The position numbers were made by a program, and so were the translations under genes. A stretch of 12,183 nucleotides of DNA, taken from the NCBI GenBank assembly GCA_031277355.1, contig JAITMN010000100.1, forward strand, positions 1 to 12,183, given 5' to 3'. The DNA is from Nevskiaceae bacterium. GTDB taxonomy: Bacteria; Pseudomonadota; Gammaproteobacteria; Steroidobacterales; Steroidobacteraceae. Shown piece by piece: positions 6,809 through 12,183 of this stretch. How positions within the stretch are numbered: the stretch's first letter is position 1; every line of letters starts with the position of its first letter. The notes beneath the pieces are model-generated. The model made no database searches. It was not told where the DNA came from and worked only from the letters and a program-made list of their open reading frames with translations.

Positions 6809-8953
6809 ATGCCGCGCACTTTTCGTCATCCGCTGAACTGGTTTGCCGTATCGGCAATGGCCCTTTTGCTGCTGGCCGGAGGCAGCACGACCACCGCTCC
6901 CGCAGCGGCGCAGATCGTGTTGCCCCAGGGGGCCATCGCCCCTGCCGAACGTCAGCGCCTGCTGGCGCGGCGCATCGGCGCGATCCTCCAGGAAGCGCAC
7001 TACAGCCGCACCGTCATCGACGACAAGATGTCGGCCGAAGTGTTCCGCCACTTCATCGAATCCCTCGACGGTCAGCGCAGCTATTTCATGGCCAGCGACA
7101 TCGAGGAATTCCAGCAATACCGTGATCGCTTCGACGACATGGTCAAGAGCGGGGAAATCGAACCCGCGTTCGTGATCTTCAACCGCTTCCAGCAACGCAA
7201 TCGCGAACGCATCCAGCACACGATAGACCTGCTGGCGACGGAGCCGGATTTCACGCTGGACGAAAGCTTCGAGTTCGACCGCGAGAAAGCGCCGTGGGCC
7301 GCGAACAAGGCCGAACTGGATGAAATCTGGCGCAAGCGCGTCAAGAGCGACGCCATCGCGCTGATGCTCACCGAAAAGAGCTGGACCGACACCGCCGACC
7401 TGCTGCGCACGCGCTATGAGCGCGTGTTGAAGCGCACCGATCAGGTCACCGCCGATGATGTGTTCCAGATGCTGATGAACGCCTACGCGCTGAGCTTCGA
7501 TCCTCATTCCAACTACTTCTCCGCGCGCGGCTCGGAGGAATATCGCATCCAGATGAGCCTGAGCTATGAGGGCATCGGCGCGACGCTGTCCACGGCGGAT
7601 GAATACGCCAGCATCGTGAGCCTGTTCCCCGGCGGTCCGGCGGCAGTGGCCGGCACGGTGAACATCAATGATCGCATCACCGCCATCGCGCAGGGCCGCG
7701 ACGGTGCGTTCCAGGAAGTGATCGGCTGGCGCGTGGATGACGTAGTGCAGTTGATCCGTGGCAAGGGCGGCACGCAGGTGCGCCTGCAAATCCTGCCCGC
7801 CGGCGCCACGCCGGGTTCGCCGGAAAAAGTGGTGGAACTGACGCGCGGCAAGGTGACGCTGGAAGGTCAGGCGGCGAAGAAAGAGCGCCGCACCGTCGAG
7901 CGCGACGGTCGCATGCTGTCCATCGGCGTGATCACGGTGCCGGGTTTCTATCAGGATATCGACGGGCAGAACCGTGGCGACAAGGACTACCGCAGCACCA
8001 CGCGCGACGTGCGGCGGCTGATCAGCGAACTGAAAGCCGAAGGTCCGGTGGATGGCCTGATCCTCGACCTGCGCGGCGATGGCGGCGGCTTCCTGCCCGA
8101 AGCCACCGGGCTCACGGGCCTGTTCATCGATCAGGGTCCGGTGGTGCAGTTGAAAGACACCACCGGTCGCGTGGAAGTGCTGGATGATCCGGAGCCGGGC
8201 ACGGACTGGGATGGCCCGATGGTGGTGCTGGTCGATCGCTTCAGCGCGTCGGCGTCGGAGATTTTCGCCGGCGCGATTCAGGACTATCAGCGCGGCTACA
8301 TCATCGGCCAGAACACCTTCGGCAAGGGCACGGTGCAGAACCTGATCCCGCTGGATCGCTGGTCGCAGCGCCCGGTGGACGGTCAACTCACGGTGACCAT
8401 CGGCAAGTTCTATCGCGTCACCGGCGAGAGCACGCAGCATCGCGGCGTGGTGCCCGACATCCTGCTGCCCTCGCCGATCAGCCTCGACGACGTGGGCGAA
8501 AGCTCGCTCGATGCGGCGCTGCCCTGGGATCGCATCGCCCCCGCGCCGTTCAAGCCGCTGCCAAGAGCCACCACGCTGCCCACTGCGGGCACGCTGGATA
8601 AATCCGAAAGCAATCGCAGCAATACCGACCCGGACTATCAGTGGTACATGGCGAGCATCGCAGCGGCGGAGCAGGTGCGCGACCAAACTTCGTTGTCGCT
8701 GAATCTGGAGCAGCGCAAGAAAGAGCGCGAGACGCTGGATGCCGAACGGCTGCGGCGCGAGAACGCGCGGCGCATTGCGCGGGGCAAGGAAGTCTTCCCC
8801 ACGCTGGAAGCCGTCGATGCGGAATACGCTGAACTGGCGAAGAACAACGCCCAGCCCGACGTGCCGCTGGATCAAACCGCGCAGATCATGGCCGACATCA
8901 TCGTCTCGGCCGGGCCGCAGCGCGGCGGCGCGGCTACAACAGCAGGTCGCTGA
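6809..8953 (+). CDS. prc: Tail-specific (C-terminal processing) periplasmic protease, S41A family
   Basis: This 714-residue periplasmic serine protease degrades proteins from exposed C-termini; in E. coli it works with NlpI on the peptidoglycan hydrolase MepS and trims FtsI. The ATG at 6809 gives a signal sequence with hydrophobic core 11-24 and likely cleavage after PAAA (34). The core resembles a lipoprotein signal but reads LLAGGS with no cysteine, so a lipid anchor is not expected. Domains in order are an N-terminal helical region (about 45-245), a PDZ domain (about 250-335, SYEGIGATL), and an S41 peptidase domain with LDLRGDGGG (419-427), SASASEI (479-485) and TFGKGTVQ (503-510). By spacing to E. 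coli Prc, the catalytic residues are S481, D492 and K506. A charged helical C-terminal domain follows (about 600-700, with a K/R/E-rich stretch at 634-662). Length is slightly above the E. coli protein (about 680). Its 3' end overlaps the convergent coiled-coil gene by 20 bp. Confidence 0.95.
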   Translation: MPRTFRHPLNWFAVSAMALLLLAGGSTTTAPAAAQIVLPQGAIAPAERQRLLARRIGAILQEAHYSRTVIDDKMSAEVFRHFIESLDGQRSYFMASDIEEFQQYRDRFDDMVKSGEIEPAFVIFNRFQQRNRERIQHTIDLLATEPDFTLDESFEFDREKAPWAANKAELDEIWRKRVKSDAIALMLTEKSWTDTADLLRTRYERVLKRTDQVTADDVFQMLMNAYALSFDPHSNYFSARGSEEYRIQMSLSYEGIGATLSTADEYASIVSLFPGGPAAVAGTVNINDRITAIAQGRDGAFQEVIGWRVDDVVQLIRGKGGTQVRLQILPAGATPGSPEKVVELTRGKVTLEGQAAKKERRTVERDGRMLSIGVITVPGFYQDIDGQNRGDKDYRSTTRDVRRLISELKAEGPVDGLILDLRGDGGGFLPEATGLTGLFIDQGPVVQLKDTTGRVEVLDDPEPGTDWDGPMVVLVDRFSASASEIFAGAIQDYQRGYIIGQNTFGKGTVQNLIPLDRWSQRPVDGQLTVTIGKFYRVTGESTQHRGVVPDILLPSPISLDDVGESSLDAALPWDRIAPAPFKPLPRATTLPTAGTLDKSESNRSNTDPDYQWYMASIAAAEQVRDQTSLSLNLEQRKKERETLDAERLRRENARRIARGKEVFPTLEAVDAEYAELAKNNAQPDVPLDQTAQIMADIIVSAGPQRGGAATTAGR

Positions 8954-10016
8954 TCCCGAACAGATCGCCGCGCAGCGCATTGATCGGCGCGGCAGTGGGA
9001 ACGGCGGCCAGCGCCGGCGCGTCGGCGGCGGTGGAAGGCGCCGCGCGCGACATGCGGTCGAGCGAATCGGCTTCCGGCACGCTGTCTTCGCGGTTGCGAT
9101 AGCGGGCCACCACCCGCAACTGATCGGTGATCTTGCGCACTTCGGCAATCGCTGCGGCGCAGGACTGCACGGTCTGACGCGCGCGCGTGATGTCGCTCAT
9201 CATCGTTAGGATCGCCACACCCTGCACATTGCCCAGATCGCAGGGCTCGCTGCGCGACATCGCTTCGGCGGCCAGTTCCAGCAGCCCGCCGCCGGCCAGC
9301 CGCGAATGAATCAGCATCGCAAAGGCAATCGCCGCCATGTTGATCGCGCGGCGCGATTCCAGCGACAACCCCGGAAACTCCGGCTCATCGCTGCGCTCGA
9401 ACGCGGCCATCGCTTCGCGCGCCGCATCGAGGTCGGCGTCGGCCAGACGCTTCTCCGACAGCAGCACCGGCTGCCGGTGCTGCAGTTGCCGTCGCGCGAA
9501 ATAACGCCACCAGAGGCGGTTGGCCTCCAACTGCTGTTCCAGTTCCGCCAGTTTTTCGGCCACTTCGGCGCTGTTGCGCTCGGCCTGCTCCCATTGCTGC
9601 TGTGCGGTCTGCATCGCGCCGGAGCGGCGCTGACCAAGCCTGGCGGTGAATTCACGACGCTCGCGATCCTCGCACTGCGCCGACAACTCCCGCACCAGTA
9701 TCGACACGCGCTCGTGCGCGGCTTCCCATAGCGCGCGCAATTGGTAGTGGATCAGCGCCTGCAGGCCCAGCGTGGGCTGCGCGAGCCGGGATTCCAGCCC
9801 CTTCAGCGTGTCGCGCACGCGGGCGGTGGCGCCCTCTTGCAGCTTGATGCGGTCGCGCAGCCGATGAATCTCGTCCTGCGCATTGCCATAGGCTTTCTTC
9901 AGTTCGGCGCGGTTGCGAAACAATTGCAGTACGCGGCCGTCTTCATCCTGCTCCGGCGGCGAGAGCACGATGCGGCTGCGCAATAGCGTGGGCAGTTTCT
10001 GAATGCGGGAAAACAA
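8934..10016 (-). CDS. Coiled-coil protein of unknown function in the orn operon
   Basis: I do not recognise this 360-residue protein. It has no signal peptide or clear membrane helix and is likely cytoplasmic. Visible parts are a charged N-terminal segment with probable coiled coil (about 30-80); a helical region with a second, longer coiled coil (about 135-210, including QQWEQAERNSAEVAEKLAEL); a more hydrophobic helical segment (about 218-300, INMAAIAFAMLIHSRLAGGG); an Ala/Pro-rich linker (325-346); and a short hydrophobic C-terminus, GDLFGISDLLL. The start must be TTG or GTG, as the first internal ATG is at residue 135. TTG at 10016 is chosen because it lies 4 bp after the stop of the upstream DUF1249 gene. 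No clear ribosome site is present, so translation may depend on coupling. The last gene of the leftward orn unit, it overlaps prc tail-to-tail by 20 bp. Confidence 0.8.
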   Translation of the reverse strand: MFSRIQKLPTLLRSRIVLSPPEQDEDGRVLQLFRNRAELKKAYGNAQDEIHRLRDRIKLQEGATARVRDTLKGLESRLAQPTLGLQALIHYQLRALWEAAHERVSILVRELSAQCEDRERREFTARLGQRRSGAMQTAQQQWEQAERNSAEVAEKLAELEQQLEANRLWWRYFARRQLQHRQPVLLSEKRLADADLDAAREAMAAFERSDEPEFPGLSLESRRAINMAAIAFAMLIHSRLAGGGLLELAAEAMSRSEPCDLGNVQGVAILTMMSDITRARQTVQSCAAAIAEVRKITDQLRVVARYRNREDSVPEADSLDRMSRAAPSTAADAPALAAVPTAAPINALRGDLFGISDLLL

Positions 10017-10020
10017 GTGA

Positions 10021-10473
10021 TCAACCGAAGCGATGGCCCAGGTCCAGACAATACTCCAGCCACTTGTTTAGCATGATGTTGCGGGCCCAACGTTGTCGCA
10101 GTTCACGGTCTGCGGCAATGGCCTGCGCCGGGGCGTCGCGGCCGGCGGGGGGTTCCTGCGCGCATTGCTGCGCCTGCACCAGACGGGCATCGCAGTACAC
10201 GCGCAGCCGCACGTCGGGATAGCGCTCGTGATCGAACAGATGCGTGAGCTGCAATGTGAGCGTGTAGGCCGATCGCTCCAGCACTTGCAGCCGCAGATCG
10301 CAGCCATCGGCCACCACCGACAGACACTCATCGCCCAAACGCGCCGGATCGCCACCGCACAGATGGCGCAGACGCAGGTAATTGCTTTCATACAATTGCA
10401 TCAGCGCAACGAAGCCTCGCGGCTTTGCGCGCCAGGTGGAAGCGATCAACGATTCCTGCGACATCCGAATCAA
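10021..10473 (-). CDS. DUF1249 family protein (YqiB-like)
   Basis: This 150-residue protein resembles E. coli YqiB (DUF1249), a conserved proteobacterial family without an established function. Family features seen are the N-terminal MQLYESNYLRLRHL (25-38), the central RYPDVRLRVYCDARLVQ (84-100) and the C-terminal NIMLNKWLEYCLDLGH (132-147). It carries no signal peptide or membrane segment. The TTG at 10473 is chosen over the ATG at 10464 because GAGGT lies 8 nt before the TTG but 17 nt before the ATG; that ribosome site overlaps the orn TAA. It sits 6 bp downstream of orn and 4 bp upstream of the coiled-coil gene, so all three are probably one operon. Confidence 0.85.
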   Translation of the reverse strand: MIRMSQESLIASTWRAKPRGFVALMQLYESNYLRLRHLCGGDPARLGDECLSVVADGCDLRLQVLERSAYTLTLQLTHLFDHERYPDVRLRVYCDARLVQAQQCAQEPPAGRDAPAQAIAADRELRQRWARNIMLNKWLEYCLDLGHRFG

Positions 10474-10479
10474 AACACT

Positions 10480-11070
10480 TTACCTCGCCGTGTCGTGAGC
10501 AGCATCGGTCGAAGTCGCGGCGCGCGCGGCCTCGACGAACAACCCTTCGCGATAAAAACGCAGTTCACGAATCGAATCGTGGATATCCGCCAGCGCCAGA
10601 TGCGCGGCCTCCTTCGTGAACTTCGCCGACAATTGCGGCAGCCAGCGCCGCGCCAATTCTTTTACCGTGCTCACATCGAGGTTGCGATAGTGAAAGTAGC
10701 GTTCCAACTGCGGCATCTGCCGCGCGAGAAAGCGCCGGTCCTGGCAGATGCTGTTGCCGCACATCGGCGAGATGCCGCCCATCGCCCATTGACGCAGAAA
10801 TTCCAGCGTGCCGGCTTCGGCCTGCGCCATCGGCACGCCCTGTTCGCGGATACGCGCCACCAGACCGCTGGCGCCATGCTGCCGCGTGTTCCAGTCGTCC
10901 ATGCCGGCGAGCACCGAATCCGGCGTGGCAATGGCGTACACCGGCCCTTCGGCGAGCACATTCAACTGCGCGTCGGTGACGACGGTGGCGATCTCGATGA
11001 TGGTGTCCACGTCGGTGCGCAGACCCGTCATTTCCAGATCGATCCAGATCAGATTGTCGCGATGCTGCAA
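10480..11070 (-). CDS. orn: Oligoribonuclease, DEDDh 3'-5' exonuclease
   Basis: This 196-residue exonuclease degrades 2- to 5-nt RNAs to mononucleotides and completes mRNA turnover; in relatives it also hydrolyses pGpG from cyclic di-GMP breakdown. The DEDDh residues are D11 and E13 (IWIDLEMTGL), D111 (GNSICQDRRF), H157 and D162 (AAHLALADIHDS). MDDWN, YFHYRNLDVSTVKELARRW and FTKEAAH match the Orn family along its whole length. The start is TTG at 11070: it gives the family-typical N-terminus just before NLIWIDLEMTG and has GGAG 5 nt upstream. A GTG at 11106 would add 12 residues not seen in the family and lies at the predicted transcription start. The C-terminus extends about 15 residues beyond E. 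coli Orn. It is divergent from rsgA, the same arrangement as in E. coli. Confidence 0.96.
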   Translation of the reverse strand: MQHRDNLIWIDLEMTGLRTDVDTIIEIATVVTDAQLNVLAEGPVYAIATPDSVLAGMDDWNTRQHGASGLVARIREQGVPMAQAEAGTLEFLRQWAMGGISPMCGNSICQDRRFLARQMPQLERYFHYRNLDVSTVKELARRWLPQLSAKFTKEAAHLALADIHDSIRELRFYREGLFVEAARAATSTDAAHDTAR

Positions 11071-11112
11071 GTTGTCTCCGTAACGGCGCTGGCCTTTCGG
11101 GCGCACTGTGGC

Positions 11113-11121
11113 ATTCTAGCA
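11113..11121 (-). promoter_or_regulatory. Extended -10 promoter candidate for orn operon
   Basis: The minus strand reads TGCTAGAAT here, an extended -10 (TGnTATAAT) with one mismatch in the hexamer. Transcription would begin near 11106, leaving a leader of about 36 nt with the GGAG site before the TTG start of orn. No good -35 box is visible, which is tolerated by extended -10 promoters. No clear rsgA promoter was found in the remaining part of the 73-bp divergent gap. Confidence 0.5.
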
Positions 11122-11143
11122 ATGGATATGCCGCGCGCCGTAG

Positions 11144-12061
11144 ATGCAATCGCTTAAGGTTATTGCCACATTCGGCCGGCACCTGCTGCTCGAAGAGGCT
11201 TCGGGCGCGGCGATGCTGGCGCGGCCGCGCGGGCGCAACCTGGAAATCGTCTGCGGCGATTGGGTGCGCTGCGAGCAATCGGGCGATGGCGAAAACCTCG
11301 CCGTGGAAGTGCTGCCGCGCGAGCGCGTGCTGCGGCGGAGCAATGCGCGTGGCCGTCCCGAAGCGCTGCTGGCGAACCTTACGCAGCTTGCGCCCATTCT
11401 GGCCCCGCTGCCCAAGCCCGACCCGTTCATCATCGACCGATATCTCGCCGCAGCGGCCAGCGCGGGCATCGGCGCGCTGCTGGTGATGAACAAGTGCGAC
11501 CTGCCGCTGCCGGATTCGCTGCACGCGGACCTTGAGGGCTGGCGCGCGGCGGGCTACGAAGTGCTGCAAGTCAGCGCGCATGATGCGGACAGCCTTGCGC
11601 TGCTGCGGCAGCAACTGGCAGGGCAAACCACGGCGCTGGTAGGTCAGTCCGGCGTGGGCAAGTCATCGCTGATACGCGCGCTGGCTCGCGCAGGTGATGA
11701 GGCGCAGATTGGCGAGTTGATGCGGCAGGAGGAAGGCCGTCACACCACCACTGCGGCGCGGCTGTTTGAATGTCTGACCGGCGGACACATCATGGACTCA
11801 CCCGGCGTGCGCGATTTTGCGCCGGCCATCGACGATCTGCGGCCGCCGGGATTGGGCTTCGTCGAAGTGCAGGCGCTTGCCGCGCAGTGCCGCTTTCTGG
11901 ATTGCCGCCACATGCAGGAGCCGCAATGCGCAGTGCGTGCGGCGGTGGAAGATGGCCGGCTCGATGCGCGGCGCTATGAGAGTTATCGGCGTTTGCGGCG
12001 GCTCTATGAAAATCTGTGGGCGTTGCGGCCTCAGAGTGAGCAGGCGCGACAGTTGATTTGA
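11144..12061 (+). CDS. rsgA: Ribosome small-subunit maturation GTPase RsgA
   Basis: This 305-residue circularly permuted GTPase assists late 30S maturation by checking the decoding centre and releasing factors on GTP hydrolysis. An N-terminal OB-fold (about 1-65) is followed by the permuted G motifs: G4 NKCD (116-119), G5 SA (144-145), G1 GQSGVGKSSL (167-176), G2 around T201-T203 and G3 DSPG (218-221). The C-terminal zinc knuckle is C249-x4-C254-x-H256-x5-C262, as in E. coli RsgA. The ATG at 11144 is the first possible start, directly after an in-frame TAG; no clear ribosome site precedes it. It is somewhat shorter than E. coli RsgA (about 350), mainly at the N-terminus. It is divergent from orn and convergent with recR. 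Confidence 0.95.
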   Translation: MQSLKVIATFGRHLLLEEASGAAMLARPRGRNLEIVCGDWVRCEQSGDGENLAVEVLPRERVLRRSNARGRPEALLANLTQLAPILAPLPKPDPFIIDRYLAAAASAGIGALLVMNKCDLPLPDSLHADLEGWRAAGYEVLQVSAHDADSLALLRQQLAGQTTALVGQSGVGKSSLIRALARAGDEAQIGELMRQEEGRHTTTAARLFECLTGGHIMDSPGVRDFAPAIDDLRPPGLGFVEVQALAAQCRFLDCRHMQEPQCAVRAAVEDGRLDARRYESYRRLRRLYENLWALRPQSEQARQLI

Positions 12062-12069
12062 GGCAATGC

Positions 12070-12096
12070 CGGCAGGCGTCAACTCACGCCATGCCG
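12070..12096. terminator. Hairpin between convergent rsgA and recR
   Basis: CGGCAGGCGT (12070-12079) pairs with ACGCC (12086-12090) and TGCCG (12092-12096) around one bulged A, giving a 10-bp stem with a 6-nt loop. The recR TGA (12079-12081) is at the loop edge. There is no T-run on either strand, like the hairpin at 4049-4092. The structure is suited to both transcripts. Confidence 0.5.
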
Positions 12097-12183
12097 CCCC
12101 TGCAACGCATGCGCCAGCGTGCCGCCATCCACATATTCCAGTTCGCCGCCAAACGGCACGCCATGCGCGATGCGGCTGGCGGC
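12079..12183 (-). CDS. recR: Recombination protein RecR, C-terminal fragment
   Basis: The window edge cuts this gene; only the last 34 codons and TGA are present. The translated end reads SRIAHGVPFGGELEYVDGG then TLAHALQGRHGVS, matching the conserved RecR C-terminus (HGxPxGGELExVDxxTLxxAxxGR). RecR acts with RecF and RecO to load RecA at single-strand gaps. The zinc finger and Toprim domains lie outside the window. It faces rsgA with 17 bp between the stop codons, and its final codons form one arm of the 12070-12096 hairpin. Confidence 0.9.
   Translation of the reverse strand, partial: AASRIAHGVPFGGELEYVDGGTLAHALQGRHGVS

Noticed and set aside
8911..8927. Short GCCGC/GCGGC stem near the end of prc
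   Set aside because: It is five base pairs inside GC-rich coding sequence, with no T-run and no fit to either stop codon.
6773..9148. A 791-residue open frame antisense to prc
   Set aside because: It is rich in His, Arg, Gln and Ala with no motifs and lies opposite a clear S41 protease; GC-rich codon bias keeps such frames open.
11071..11106. GTG at 11106 as the orn start
   Set aside because: The added residues are absent from the Orn family, and the TTG at 11070 has a well-spaced GGAG site; the GTG coincides with the predicted transcription start.
1..12183. Search for tRNA, rRNA, CRISPR arrays, insertion sequences and defence genes
   Set aside because: No tRNA-like fold, spaced repeat array, transposase, integrase or defence-type domain was recognisable in any frame.

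Overview
The window is ordinary chromosomal sequence from a high-GC gammaproteobacterium. The best clues are the divergent rsgA / orn pair, a DUF1249 (YqiB-like) gene next to orn, a Prc-type protease, and a large TonB-dependent receptor (Gram-negative outer membrane). Codons strongly favour G/C in the third position, so long antisense shadow frames are common and were ignored. The receptor style (a GFKGGG barrel motif and a degenerate plug motif) would fit Xanthomonadales / Nevskiales / Steroidobacter-like lineages, but that placement is an inference. No mobile element, tRNA, rRNA or CRISPR array was found, and no stretch of 300 bases lacks a gene.

Layout. Bases 4-1491 (-) encode a Tat-exported amidase-signature enzyme. 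It is divergent from a TonB-dependent receptor (1642-4038, +), and the shared 150 bp carries TTGAA half-sites. Convergent with the receptor is a two-gene unit read leftwards: a Gfo/Idh/MocA oxidoreductase of the GnnA type (start 5987), coupled by a GTGA overlap to an N-carbamoylputrescine amidase (aguB-like, 4069-5019). Then come two unknown small membrane proteins facing each other (6006-6392 +, 6428-6715 -). They are separated by a 14-bp tandem repeat that places a TGA in every frame. The tail-specific protease prc (6809-8953, +) overlaps the next leftward gene by 20 bp at its end.

The leftward unit orn - DUF1249 - coiled-coil protein (11070 to 8934) has gaps of only 4 to 9 bp, and all three genes appear to start with TTG. 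rsgA (11144-12061, +) is divergent from orn, as in many gammaproteobacteria. The right edge cuts into the 3' end of recR (-).

How the genes may work together. The receptor and exported amidase could form an uptake-and-hydrolysis pair for an amide-containing nutrient (inference). orn, rsgA and recR are housekeeping genes for RNA turnover, 30S maturation and recombinational repair, and prc is a housekeeping periplasmic protease. Gene strands alternate often. Three of the four convergent junctions carry a hairpin without a U-tract, and in each the leftward gene's stop codon lies in or at the edge of the loop. No obviously new multi-gene system is visible. The most intriguing items are the altered amidase signature, the odd gnnA-like/aguB coupling, the back-to-back possibly leaderless promoters near 5990-6006, and the uncharacterised coiled-coil gene in the orn operon.
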